A stretch of 64,000 bases of DNA. Source: Cristatella mucedo (Eukaryota; Bryozoa; Phylactolaemata; Cristatellidae). A model generated the notes under the pieces. The model searched no databases, had not been told where the DNA came from, and saw only the letters and a program-made list of their open reading frames with translations. How positions within the stretch are numbered: position 1 is the first letter of the stretch; each line of letters opens with the position of its first letter. The translations under genes and the position numbers were made by a program. Location: the NCBI GenBank assembly GCA_009760855.2, contig WPIO01000012.1, positions 1,170,501-1,234,500 on the forward strand, written 5' to 3'. Positions 47,390 through 59,222 of this stretch are shown in pieces.

Positions 47390-47790
47390 TGATGCTGTTA
47401 TAGCAGTTCGCCAACGTGTCCTAACTGAAGCCCCCACGGTCCAAGACTGGGCAGCGAACTATCACGATTCTTGACAAACAGCACCTCTCCTGCTACCGAC
47501 TCTGGCAAACGCTTTGCAGATTTTCTTGTCTGCTACTTCTCAGCTAATTAATCCTTCGCCTACCCTCAACTCACCTGCTCACTTTCTCTTTGTTGCCTGA
47601 GGTGACTTAAGCTCACTACCGGATATGTATCGTAAGCTAATCGGCATTTTTAAAGAATGCCAGAAGCAACACAAAACTCCCCACGATATCGTTCGCTTAA
47701 TTTTATGGCTTTTTTGGAGCTACACATGACTTGTTTGGATTTTTGGAGCTACAGACGAAGATCCGCACACACAAGCACACTTGCATACAT
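47390..47790 (+). mobile_element. F2 LINE 3' fragment, very decayed
   Basis: Legible F2 words in order: TCTCCTGCTACCGACTCTGG, TTGTCTGCTACTTC, CTCACCTGCTCACTTTCTC, then TTTGGAGCTACAGACGAAGA and a CA-rich tail. It sits head-to-head with the preceding minus-strand fragment. Confidence 0.6.
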
Positions 47791-48149
47791 GGAGGTCGAG
47801 GTGAGAGTTATAGCTTGCATCTACAATTAAATGGAAGTCTTCAGCTCCTGAAATTCCTGTGGGCAACGGATATTATGTCTAGCAAGGTTTTGAAAATGCT
47901 CAAACTAAGCAGTATCCTTTCATTTAGGCAGCAATATTGTCCATCTGACAATTCAATTAATGGGCAAATGATCTCTGCCTACTATAAATCATTGCCTTAC
48001 AGTTTGCCATTGATTTTGTCTTAATTTTTAGACATGCTTGTAAGCCCATAGATTCTCATCCCTGTCCTGGAGTATCGACTGTCTATCGCATTCTCATCCC
48101 TGTCTAGGATTAGCAGAGGTATTTTGAAGCCCGGTGGCCAGTTGAAGAT
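47791..48149. other. Unassigned spacer
   Basis: AT-biased sequence without recognised features, apart from a repeated TTCTCATCCCTGTC word near 48055 and 48090. Confidence 0.3.
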
Positions 48150-48800
48150 CATAAAAGCTCCCTGGTTCTGTCTTGACTGAACTACTTTAATTCAGTTTTG
48201 ACAGGGCTCTACTATCGGGGATGCGTGTGGCTGCAAAGTTCGTCGATGAATTTGAGAAAGTCAACCGTGCGTCTCCGGTACTGAATCAGCTGCGATTGCT
48301 GTGAGTTGATCAATGGATGCAGAGCAAAATTCTAACTCGGACCTAAAATACCCATCATGGCATAGCTCCTTAATATCTAGCTAAACTACTGCACCAGTCA
48401 GTTGTATCCTCTTCGTCTCATAATAATTTATGTAAGATAGACTAGCCGTTCCATTCCTTCACTTGAAAACACATGACAAAAGAAGCTTTTGCTTTGCAAG
48501 TCCCGATCTATGGAAGTCACTTCTACACATTCTAACACATCTCTCATGCTGCCAACTGTTGCACATCCTCTCCGGCAGCCCTGTGGTGCTACTTCCATGC
48601 TGTTCCTTTCCTCGACTGCTCTCCTGACTTAGCTGAGCTACTTTATTTCTCTCTGTTGCATGAGATGAAGTATGTTGGCTGCAGTATGCACCCTGAAAGC
48701 CGCTTAGGTATCGAGTTTATTGTAGAAAAATATCCATCGTAACACCAACTCAGTCTACGTGGCTTTATAAATTTACAGATGGAGATACATACGTGGAAGA
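48150..48800 (+). mobile_element. F2 LINE 3' half, decayed
   Basis: Follows the F2 order: TCCCTGGTTCTGTCTTGACT, TTGATCAATGGATGCAGAGC, CCGTTCCATTCCTTCACTTG, CCGATCTATGGAAGTCACTT, GTTGCATGAGATGAAGT, and the 3' UTR ATTTACAGATGGAGATACAT. Many indels and stops. Confidence 0.7.
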
Positions 48801-48802
48801 TT

Positions 48803-48938
48803 AATTAATTGAAATGTAATCTATCAAGGCAAAGACCTGGCTAGTGCTAGTCCATACACAATATGTCATCAATTAATTGAAATATAATATGTCAAGGCAA
48901 AGACCTGAATGGTGTTAGTACATACGCAATATGTCATA
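48803..48938. repeat. 68-bp tandem duplication
   Basis: Two adjacent copies, 48803-48870 and 48871-48938, both starting AATTAATTGAAAT and ending CAATATGTCAT, with about seven differences. It lies directly downstream of an F2 tail. Confidence 0.88.
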
Positions 48939-48984
48939 GATAGCAGGAAGAACTTGGTCTAAGTCCGTTTCTGAAGCCACAATT

Positions 48985-49305
48985 GAGAGGTTTAGGGTCC
49001 TAGACTATGAAGCTCACTTCCATATTTCTTACGAAACGATGTCTACTCTCCTGCTGTTGACTGTGGCACATCCTTTCTCTCCATCCTGAGCTGCTACTTC
49101 CACACCACTCGCTACCTCAACTGCTTACCTGACTCAGCTATGCTTCTCTCCTTCTCATTGTTTCGCGAGATGAAGTCTGTTGGATACCGCATGCATGCAT
49201 ACCGAAACTCGCTTATGCCGTCAGTGCGCAATAGAAAGCTCTCCTTCGTAATACCCACATAGTCTTTGTGGCTTTGTGGAGTTACATGAAGAGATTCATT
49301 ACATG
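48985..49305 (+). mobile_element. F2 LINE 3' end
   Basis: From GGGTCCTAGACTATGAAGCT through TGTGGCACATCCTTTC, GTTTCGCGAGATGAAGTCTG and TGTGGCTTTGTGGAGTTACA to ATTCATTACATG. 5'-truncated, frameshifted. Confidence 0.78.
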
Positions 49306-49754
49306 AGGGTTAGGGCATAGGGTGCTTCTATAGACTGCTAAGAATTTAGATAATAAGCCTCGCAACAATCCAACCATCCAAATTGTGGTCATAATAAAAA
49401 CTCAAATTTAAACCATGCTGTGACGTATGGCTGCTTAGGGTTACTGCGTGTAGCTTAAAAGGGAAGTTGGTTGGTTCGCAAGTCATGCCCATCCGGTTTG
49501 TTCGATCGGTCCTTCTTCGACTCTGCCAGGAAAGCTTAAATTACTATAAATCAATCATAAAATATGTGAGTATCTGATAAAGAGAAACTACAACCGAATA
49601 TCGGATCTTCAATTACTTTGTACTCGGTATTGTTAAGGGTGGAAGATCATCTGCCTGACTCGGGTCAAGCATCACTAGTTCGAACCACACTACCTATTTG
49701 ACCTCCTTGCACCTCAGCTTCCATTCTTCACGCCACTCATTGCACTAATCTAAA
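49306..49754. other. Unassigned spacer
   Basis: A weak tRNA-like segment (about 49645-49685, B-box-like AGTTCGAACCAC) is present but no convincing A box or SINE body. Confidence 0.3.
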
Positions 49755-50060
49755 ATAATTTAGTGATCGGATCTTCAGTACGAATGCACCAAAATTCTGG
49801 AACTTGCTTCCGGCTTCTGTCATCATCTAAATTAGTTTTTCAACATTTAAGTCTCGTCTGGAGACGAATCTGTTCTGCTCTGCTTTCCCTGAGCCTCATT
49901 GAACTTGTATTTCTTCTGTGTGCATTTGCATGCTTGCCTAAGCATGATACCTGGCACGTCATTAACCCCTGGTTATGGCTTCTTTTGCAGAGTTGTAAAG
50001 CAACAGGATAGAGATTTGATTCTCTCTGGGCAGTATGCAAACGACTTATTAGTATTAAAG
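49755..50060 (+). mobile_element. F3: old CR1/L2-like LINE 3' end
   Basis: A readable C-terminus (RIFSTNAPKFWNLLPASV, then FKSRLETNLFCSAFP-like) is followed by a 3' UTR and a stem-loop of the F1 layout (GTTGTAAAGCAACAGGATAG ... CTCTCTGGGCAG) and an ATTAGTATTAAAG tail. More diverged than any F1 copy. Confidence 0.6.
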
Positions 50061-50099
50061 TAGGTATTGCTATTTTGAGTCCACTTTGTTGCCAATTGA

Positions 50100-50265
50100 G
50101 TCGCTCTGGTTTGGTCCAGGGGTTAAGGCACTGGCCTTTATTGGCGGAGGTCAAGGTGAATACATTTGATGACCGAGGTCGTGGGCTTGATCCCTGCAGC
50201 ATGTATGAAGCGCCTGGATAGAGATTAAGTTCCCTTAGGGTGCTAAATAAAAGAATTATATTTCT
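50100..50265 (+). mobile_element. SINE-B, copy 2
   Basis: Head with A box TGGTCCAGGGGTTAAGGC and B-box-like GGGCTTGATCC, again with GACCGAGGTCGTG just before the B box, then ATGTATGAAGCGCCTGGATA, GAGATTAAGTTCCC and TTAGGGTGCTAAAT, the F1-like stem-loop, and an AT-rich end. It shares head and tail with 20143-20293, with an extra segment of about 20 bp between the boxes. Confidence 0.78.
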
Positions 50266-53200
50266 TATCATTGAAGCAGATGACGCTAGGAATGTTCGAA
50301 CATAATACAAGACTGCCTTTCAATGCAAGCAGTTCGGGAATGATCTGGAATGAATGGATCTTAGCTTTTCGGCATCATATCCCAGAGCTAATCTTAAAAT
50401 TTACTTTTGGGCATGTCAGTACCTGAGTAAATGAGTCCGTGAGTGTCTCCGTGGGTCTCGTAAACAAAATTCACTGACGTCACACCTTGCTTTGCCCTTT
50501 GTGATATACTACTACATAGTACTACTAAGTTGGTACAGCTACGGGTATCAAAGCAAAATAGCAGGGAAGATACTTGGGCTAATTGGCATATTTAGTAACA
50601 ACGCACCCTCGTAGTTGGTAATGGGCAATTAATTATGCGTTGAATTGTTTAATAGCAACGAGCAGGCTTTTGATCAACCGTTATTTAAATTCGTACCATG
50701 TAAACGTTGTTATGATGTCTCAAGATATCTCTTAATGGAGAATTTTTATTTTATAGCTTCACGAAATTTCTGAAAAAGCTTTCAATAAAGTATCTTGATT
50801 AAAATGGCCGACTTTTTATTCTGAGCGAAATTGGCCCTGTTCTGACAAGTTGCTTTAAGTACTTTAGCTGATAAAAAGGGCTTGATATCAGAGATTGCTG
50901 GCGTCCTCAAAAAATTTATCTATTTTTCTTAGAATCGAGTTTACCAAAATTGTAATGGAAACAACAAGTAAATTTTCAAACTCGTAACTATATTTTTGAA
51001 AAAAATGTCCAGGTAGGTTTTGGTTACTTTCCTGGAAAAATCAAGGGAGTATGATGGGCGGTTCAAATATTTAGACACTGAAATGTGGCTGTTTCGGAAA
51101 CAGTTCCCCGGTCAAATTTATCAGCTGAAAGAAAGCTGTAGCCCACCTACAAGAACCTAATACTGTATGATACCATTTGAAGCATGTAGTGCACGATTCT
51201 GGTTCACTACAGCAAATGTAGCATCATATTCTTTAAGTGCCTGGGAGCTTCTTCATATATTGACGATATATGGAAGGCTGTTCCAGAGCTGAATGATGGG
51301 GTTTTATGCAATCAGTTTGATACTTGCCAAAGAATTTAAGTGGATTTGCCTTCTTTGACAATGTCATCTTCCCTTAAGAGAAACTGCTCCGGTAACAGAC
51401 CAGAGAGATGAGAAATGTTTGGACTAGTGTCTGAACTTTCTGCTTTAGTTTAGAAAAAACCAGGTGGCCGAATGCGTGACAACGTAAAAGAATAGGTTGT
51501 TTGGCATATTTGAGCTTCCTGATATATTTCTGGCTTTAAAGTTTGATTTTTAGGCCACAAGCTGCAAATATTAATTATCAAAATTTGAATTTGGATCAAT
51601 TATATCCTAATACATCTAAATGATATCTAATAACACATATACTAACATCTAATAATCTAATAATACAGCTAAACGTGGGCTAGCATTTTTCAAGAATTCT
51701 TGTGCATTCATCACTTAATGATCCAAGTAGCACCACGATCTACAGCAAATGGTTAGAGTGCAGCAGAAAATGTCGATCCTCCAGGTCTACAATTGAAGCC
51801 ATTTTTGAAAACCCACAGATTAAAAAATATTTAGCGTATTCACTTCAACTATTCGGTTAAAAAAGAAGTTAATATTTTTTATATTTTAAACTTGCTTGAA
51901 AAACAAGCACCCTAATTCCTAGGATTCTCAATTTCAATCTCATGAGATGCATCCTCAAGATAACCATACTCAGATGCATGTGTTGGCTCAGCTTTCGACA
52001 TATCTGCAATCACTATAGAAAAATTAGCAAATATGGCTGGGCTAACAAGCTGTCTCTAACAGAACAAAGTACGCTGCCCTCACGGCTTTAGCTATACTTT
52101 AGTTTAGCAAAGAATAGACAGGTCTGGTTGGCCTAGATGTTGAACCTAGTCTTCCATAGCAAAAGCATGACCGTCACCAACCTTGGAGTGTAAAAAGACA
52201 TAATTTTTAATTTAACCGGGGATTATATGTAAAAATATGTATATAAAAGTATAAAAGGTTTAAAAAGCCCTTAAAACCAAGCCATGCATAGATACAGAAA
52301 GAATATGCATACTTTGTTTGCAAAGTACATACACAGTTGCCTACTCCCGCACGGTGCAGTTAAAAATGAGACATTTCATCGTAAACATCAAAGCACTATC
52401 ACGTTGTAGTTTGACCACTATAGAAGACTTTTCTGAAGATGTATTACACGAGAATAGGCAAATTAAAAAAAATTGTAGCGTTTTTTATGTCGTTCTCATT
52501 CATCTTTTAGTTATTGCTATGTATGTTTAATGTCTTCGAGGTCATACTCCGTAGTCTGATGCGTGGCCATTTTTGGAATACAACTTGCTACATATCGTCT
52601 TCGTTGGTACTGAGAATACTCTGCCTTAATTAGGCACCAAGATACAAGCTAATGGTCATCAGTATAATCAGTTTAATAGAAAAATAAGCTAAAGCGATCT
52701 CCGTGCTTTGGAAAACTTGCCATACTATCAAACAATTTGTTAATGTAAGCTGAATTCAATTTGAATGTACAAACGCTCCATTAAGGAATGGCACTTCTGA
52801 TTTGCTTGCCAGCGCTGCCCACTGGGAAGCCCGTGAAATTCGCATAGATAAATGCCAATCTCAAAATGCAATATCAAAGCAAGCCCATATACCTGTAAAG
52901 GGAAGTCACTACAGTTTCGCTTGCCGCCATCAACTAATGGTAAGAAAGCCAGTGCAAATACAAATTCGAATGGCTAATATGCACACTCACACTTCAAAAT
53001 TAAAAGACCACAATAAGAAATTACCAAAAGTGTCAAAAATTACCTAGTGTATTATTGTTTTATTTTTCATTTCATAAAGGTTTTCTAAATTAAAGAACTT
53101 CGAGATCTCTATTTTCTACATTAAGAAGGAACTTCAAGATTGCTATTACTACTATTACTAGGGGGATTTCAGCAGCTAGGTCAGTGGACACTGGGGCCAC

Positions 53201-54954
53201 CAATCTAGGCAAAGAGTTTTCCTCGATTTTTCACAGTAGTGAAGCACACATTTTTATTTGAAAAAATAGGCCACACTCAGTGACGAACTTGATGCAAATG
53301 CTTAAACTCAATGCGTCTTCAGATTATAGCACAGCTCAGCTATGCCAGGAAGAAGCTGGGAAGCACAGACGCTCCTGTTGTCCCTTCGCAGTGCAAAGGG
53401 GAATTACTGGAATGTCATGACCACCCTTAAAAAATAGATTCAAGTTCAAACCCGTTTTAGATTTTTTGAGCTCTAGCATTTCAATTGAATTTTACCTATG
53501 TGATTGCATGTTGCAGCTGTATATGCAAATTAGCAAATTACCTTCCTTTTCGACATTCGTCATGGCTGTATTTATTTCTCTTTTTATTCCTCTTTTTATT
53601 ACTCTAAATACATCACAAAGGTCTCGATGCAAATGTAATGAAAGAGAAAGACCAACAAATCTAGCTTATGGAAGGCATTGATCATTTTATAACGTAAATT
53701 ATTAACTGTAATAGGTATTTCATAACAGAATCATGACATAATATTTTGTTGGGAGAAACTCATTTTTCGATAACCACGATTTAAAGCAATAGAATGTTAA
53801 ACAAATTCGTACGATTCTTACGTTCTCTCACTTGAGAAACACGGCACATATATTTAGAGATTGTAATGAACTGCAGCTCTCGTCGTGCTCCCTTTCTTGA
53901 TAAATTAAAAGGATAACGAATGCTGTGAATACCGCAAGGTGCATCACGAAGTTAAGCATACCCAATATGGCGTCATTCTTCTGTATTCTGAGTATCCCAA
54001 TCTCCCATGAACATTTCTGAGACACTGAATGCTGGAGAGCTTTCGACGCTGCTCGGCTGTAAATATATTCAACAAAAATGTCAAAAGGCTCTAATCTTCC
54101 CGGTTACCTAAAAAACTGCACTCTAATTGTTGGTAAAGCTTAATCCATGATCTCACAGATAAGAAGAGCATTTAGACGCACCAGAACTATTTTTTGCATT
54201 TCTACATATGGAAGAGTGGTCAATAGATAGGCGAATCGAGCTCAAGTTACATTTCAACGTGTACTTTGAATAAGTTCACAGATATACAACCAGCCAGTGC
54301 CCAAAAAACCTTGAGGAATTCGAAGAATGGGCACAGTAGTACACAGATTTTTCTCAAGTTAAGATACCAAAACGTGACTTTAAAATAGTCTGGCAGGTTC
54401 TGGCCCTATCATCAGAATTTTGTATGCAATTCTAGTATTTAAATATATCGTAGGTTGTTGATCACATTGAGTTTCTAAAGGTCGAGACTGCTCTCAATTT
54501 ATGGCTGCTCTTGGCAATATCTGTATCAGTACGGCATCTAGTGGCACGGTAACATGCATATATCTAATTTATTTGTATTGTCCTCCCAAAAATAGACCAA
54601 AAAAGATGCTGTTTTCTGCCCCAAAGACCGTGGCTATAACTCATTAGTGGATGCCATTGCCAACGTCCGCTAATATGCGAATGACAACAAACACGATTTC
54701 TTAGACTCGGTAATATGATAATATTATTAGTTTGCTTTAGTTATTCTTAAAACTGAGGTCGTATGACCTCATTTATCAAGTTCAACTAATGTCACTGTTG
54801 CTTACAGCTTTGAAAGAGAACTTATTTTAGGGGTTCTCACCAGCATCACCTACTATCTGTTTACTAAGCAGCTTTTTTAACTGCCCATTCTCTGTATACC
54901 ATATCCTCAAACTTTCTATTTACTATAAGCTTTTTTGAGATCTAACGACAGTAC
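50266..54954. other. Unassigned AT-rich region, 4.7 kb
   Basis: No recognised repeat family. Frames at 52318-52530 (plus), 53466-53681 (plus, hydrophobic) and 53828-54025 (minus, with hydrophobic MLNFVMHLAVFTAFVILLI) are short and unassigned. The last could be a small membrane-protein exon but lacks other support. Confidence 0.35.
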
Positions 54955-54962
54955 AGTAATGA

Positions 54963-55183
54963 CAGAGCCAGGCAGCTGGATGGAATTTGCCCCCTCCTGC
55001 TATAGTGAGACAGTGACCTGGGCTTCCTACAATTTCTATGCACCCCATCTTTACCATCGATGAAATTATCTTCTCCGTCCACTCAATTACAAATTGCCGA
55101 TTTTGTGTCGAATAAACAATGATTTATCGCTGGAATTTTTGGATCTTGCCCTTACCAAGATTAAAATCCTGGCCCTGCCTCCG
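54963..55183. mobile_element. hAT-like MITE, copy 3
   Basis: About 221 bp. The left end CAGAGCCAGG...AATTTGCCCCCTCC matches the inverted right end of copy 1; the right end, inverted, reads CGGAGGCAGGGCCAGGATTT. Flanking octamers AGTAATGA (54955-54962) and AGTAAGAG (55184-55191) agree at the first five positions. The interior includes TTTATTCGACACAAAATCGG on the minus strand, which matches copies 1 and 2. Confidence 0.62.
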
Positions 55184-55235
55184 AGTAAGAGGGTGGTGGT
55201 TCCCAATGAGCACAAAATGAATGAATGAATTCCAG

Positions 55236-55545
55236 GGCTTGAAAATAATTATAATAATAACGATAATAAAAATTTACAATGAGTCCCAAGAGAACCAAAT
55301 CTCGTACTCGGCGCTTCTCAAATGCTGAGAGGAAGCATTTCAATTGGTTACACTTATGACATGCACAATTTTGGATGCACAAGCACACGAAATACATTTC
55401 ATCCGGACGGAAAAATATTGAGGAATACGTAAGTTCTTAGCTTTTTAATGTTGTCAAGTCAGGAGATGACGTGAGCTAAGTCGGGAGCAAGCTCCAGGCT
55501 TTGGGAGCATAGGAACTGAAAGTGCATCTCTCTGGGGGCTGCTAT
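55236..55545 (-). mobile_element. F3 or diverged F1 LINE 3' end
   Basis: An antisense tail (AATAATAACGATAATAA), a stem-loop with the CGGCGCTTCTCAAATGCTGA variant, and a 3' UTR ending near GTCAAGTCAGGAGATGACG and CCAGGCTTTGGGAGCATAGG, the F1-type C-terminal codons. More diverged than the standard F1 copies. Confidence 0.7.
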
Positions 55546-56695
55546 CAACATTAATGCAGGTCCCTATTTTTTGACATGCGATTTTAGAGCGACTCTAATG
55601 CTTACACATAAAATAATATCGTTTCCGACAAATTAATTAAAGTTCTTGATAAGAAAAAGTAGAAGCTGAAATGAGATGCCTTCTAGAAAGCATTATCAAA
55701 GCACTGCCTGCGATCTAATCCAAAAGCCCGTGTGAATGAATAGACTAATGAGCATAACAAATCTGCTTCTGACATACCTGCTTCCTCCTAAATCGGTGCC
55801 AATTTAGGTTCGATTTCCTTTTGGTTACGGCTATTGCATCACCCTACAAGCCTTCTAGAATTTTCGACTTTTTTGGCTTCTATTTGGGCTGGCCTATCAA
55901 TTTAAACCCGGGAATCGCCACATGCACACCACGGCCAAAGTAAAAATGGCTGGCGCCCGTAGGCTCAAGTTATATTGAGGCGTTCAGGACAAGTTTTTGA
56001 ACATGATACTTATTCGTGGTAGCCGCAGCTTGACCCTTTTCTACACAGATGACGCACACGTCTGTTTATGAAATCCACCAAAAAGCACGTTACACATTAC
56101 TTAGCACTGTACACCCACAAACCCAAAACGGAATACTTAAATTAGCATTATGCAATTTTCATAAAAAGCTTTGTTACATGCAAATCTCTCTTTTCTTTTG
56201 ATTTCTCTCATACTACTCAACAGTGATGCCCGAAGTGACGAATTCAACGTCGGCAGGTGATGGCTTGGCGGCTTTCTTGTGAAAATCGTTCATATCAGCT
56301 TCCCGAATTAGAGCAAGGGGCTGTGGGCGTGACTAAGTCGGCCATCGGCGTTTCCTGAATCGATAGCTTAACGCCCTAACTAGGAGGAAAGTCGTCGTCA
56401 AGGAGAAAAGTCGATAGTGTAAAGGTGGCTTACAAAATCCACATTTGTACACTCGACACAAATTGCTAAAAACTTACTATAAATTTGGGCAAATTGACAT
56501 GATATATTAGTAAGTTCAATCACTTACCTGAGGCCATTTGGAGTGCTGCTCAGCCGGGCTACCCATTACATATCGCTGTGTAGAGGTGATACTATCAAAA
56601 TGCCACAACACACGAGAAATTAACTTGGCATGCAAAACTTAACTTCATTCTTTTCTACTGACAAGCTTCACATGCCCGTTCTTCTGATTACGCAC
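55546..56695. other. Unassigned region
   Basis: No recognisable repeat or coding region. Confidence 0.3.
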
Positions 56696-57690
56696 GATAA
56701 TAATTATTATAATAATAATACACTTGATAAAGCGCCCTCAGAGAACTCAATCTCTTGCTAGGCGCTTTACATTTGCTGCAAATGGAACACGATCGAATGG
56801 TGAGTGGTATCATGCTTGATAAACAACATTAATAACAGGGTTAGGGATGACATGCACAGGGTCAGCATGCACAGTGTCAGCACGCATTAGCACACAAAGG
56901 ACGAATCACGGGGATCTACCAAATGCTGTCATAAATAGGTGCATCTTTAATTTCCTTTTAAATGTGGTCAAATCAGGGGATGTCGTGACACAAGTCGGGA
57001 GTGAGTTCCAGGCTTTGAGAGCATACGAACTAAATGCACGGTCTCCAAAATATTTGAGGCTTTTACGAGGTATAGGTAAACAGTTAGTTTCCGAAAAGCA
57101 GGCGATACGATGCTTGACCTGGTGGGGGAGTAGCTCTGATAGATAAGCTGGAGCCAAAAAATGAAGGGACCCAAAAGTGAGCGACAAAACCTTAAAGTTG
57201 ATCTGTTGCTTGACTGGTAACCGGTTCAGGTCGGGGAGAAGCGATGTGATATGGCAACTTCGACGCTCACGACAGACAAGCCTAGCTGCAGAGTTTTGCA
57301 CTAGATAGAAGTGCTTGATTGCACATGCCGGTAGGGCCAGCAAGCAGTGAGTTACAGAAGTCAAGACGGGATGTCACAGATGCATGGCCCAACTAAGATG
57401 TCGTATCCCCGCCTAACCAAGCCCGAATTTTAGCAATGTTGTGTAGCTGTAAGCAGGCAGACTTGATCGTGGAGCTGATTTGGTCGTCTAACGAAAGATC
57501 ACTTTGGAACATGACACCTAGATTTCGTGCAGATTCAGCAAGAGATATGCTGGCAGGGCCAATTTTGAGCGTCAGCCTGTCCAATTTCTGAATCACACTT
57601 GGTTCACCCATAACTGCTAAGTTAGTTTTATCATCATTTCAATTTAAGACAATTTGCTGCCATCTATGTGCAGATGTCATCAATACATAC
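56696..57690 (-). mobile_element. F1 LINE, 5'-truncated, decayed
   Basis: Minus-strand F1 from just after the catalytic box (CIDDICTWM-like codons) to the tail. Protein blocks: KIGPASISLAESARNLGVMF, SAARLVCRERRSCHIT and LHFLAPAYLSELLPHQVKH. Frame breaks occur near 57395 and 57335. Confidence 0.87.
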
Positions 57691-58469
57691 GATATCATTT
57701 TTCATCACAAAAATAACGAATAGCCCAGGGAAGCCATTGAATCACCCTAGTACAGCACCAGATCGTTAGATGCTCAAACTTTAACAGATTATAACTGCCC
57801 ACATTAGCCATAGCACGAAGGTCACAATTCATGATGGGTCGAAACCTAGGGTTACATCAGCACGACTAGTTGTAGCTGCTCGCCAACAGCTGGCTGAAGC
57901 TGACTTCGGATGATACATTTTGCTATTTACGTCATCAAAGGTCCTGGAGCTTTAATTCTGTAATCATGTATATTTACAGCAAAATGAATCCAACCAAAAT
58001 CATTATTTTTTCTAAAGTCGGTTACAACAAGCAGAGCTGAACTCGTCTTTCAAATTTCTCTCCAATACAAAAAGTATTAGCCGAGATATGGATTTTACAA
58101 TGCAAAAGCCTCCACTGGAAATGCAGTTGTATAAAATTCACAAGAATGCACCTCAACAAGCTTCACGCATGTATCTCAATCTATAAAGGTTTGACAAGTT
58201 GGTATACAAGTCGCCTAGGATCCAGAGATCGGTAAATTTATTAGTTGTAGATATGCTGCATCTGGTTTACATCCGGTTTAGGTGCAGTCTGCATAACAAT
58301 TTTTTCTTTCATGCTGAAGTCGTCAGAACTTCCTATCCCAGTTTCAACATATTTGTCTTTCGAAAGGTACCCTACACAAATATTTGATTTTCAGAAAATT
58401 TTTATAAGTATTTTCTTGACATTCCCCCTTAAATCAGCTAAACGTATGTACTGGGTCTTGGCATACTGG
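57691..58469. other. Unassigned spacer
   Basis: No gene seen. A 15-bp tandem duplication (TACTGGGTCTTGGCA twice, about 58448-58477) runs into the start of the next SINE. Confidence 0.35.
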
Positions 58470-58632
58470 GTCTTGGCCAACGAGTAAGGCACTCAAGCTT
58501 AAACATTCAGGTCACGGATTCGAGACCTGCAACTGGCAATCTATTATTACTCACTTCAAGCCGCAATGAAAGGAGCTAAGGCTCTTTTCAGCTATATAAA
58601 TGAGGCTGTTAAAACAGCTAACTTTAACTTTA
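58470..58632 (+). mobile_element. SINE-A, diverged copy
   Basis: A box TTGGCCAACGAGTAAGGC, B-box-like GGATTCGAGACC, body with GGAGCTAAGGCTCTTTTCAG, and 3' end ATAAATGAGGCTGTTAAAAC then AGCTAACTTTAAC. Confidence 0.7.
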
Positions 58633-59064
58633 CCGTACTACTCCAGTCAATATTTTTAACCAGAAAGCCATAGTACATGAAGATTTGATTAATAGTCTGA
58701 CTAGCAAAGAATATACCAAATAAGTCATCACAATATTCAATATTAATTGTAAAGATCTTGTGTGGTGACATTAATAAGGCTCAATTTACTTAAGGTATAT
58801 TTTTCTTTTAATATGATAAGTTTAATTTTTCCTTTAATTCAAATTGAATCAACATGGAGTTAACAAGAGAAATGAGCATCTAAGCGATTAGTAAGACGGC
58901 ATCTGTTAAGGTGATCTGGTTTCTGGGGTGTCTATCGTAAGGAGACACTACGACTCGCTACTTCTTCTTGGATCCAGTGCACTGTTTATCTTGAGTTGCT
59001 GCAAATAACTGGTCTGTAATTTTTTGATGGCTAGAATCTGATACCACGTCGATGTTAATCAGCC

Positions 59065-59222
59065 ATTGAGAAGCCTCAGCAATGATTACCCTTTACGACA
59101 AAGTTCGTGTGTTCAAGTCCTGCAGTGCACGATATTTTATCGCCCACTGCAAGTGGTGCTGACAGCCGTTCAGGCCCCTCTGTTGCTATATAAATGAGGT
59201 GATTGACTCAGCTAACCTTCAA
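59065..59222 (+). mobile_element. SINE-A, diverged copy
   Basis: B box TGTTCAAGTCC; body TATCGCCCACTGCAAGTGG then TGCTGACAGCCGTTCAGGC; 3' end GCTATATAAATGAGGTGATT then GACTCAGCTAACC. The A box region is worn. Confidence 0.68.

Noticed and set aside
49640-49690. tRNA-like segment with a B-box-like word
   Set aside because: No convincing A box, no cloverleaf, and no SINE body follows.
53320-53430. Plus-strand segment with a Cys pair (QCKGELLEC), first thought to be a CHCH-domain exon
   Set aside because: The cysteine spacing is CX6C, not CX9C, and no donor site follows; too weak.
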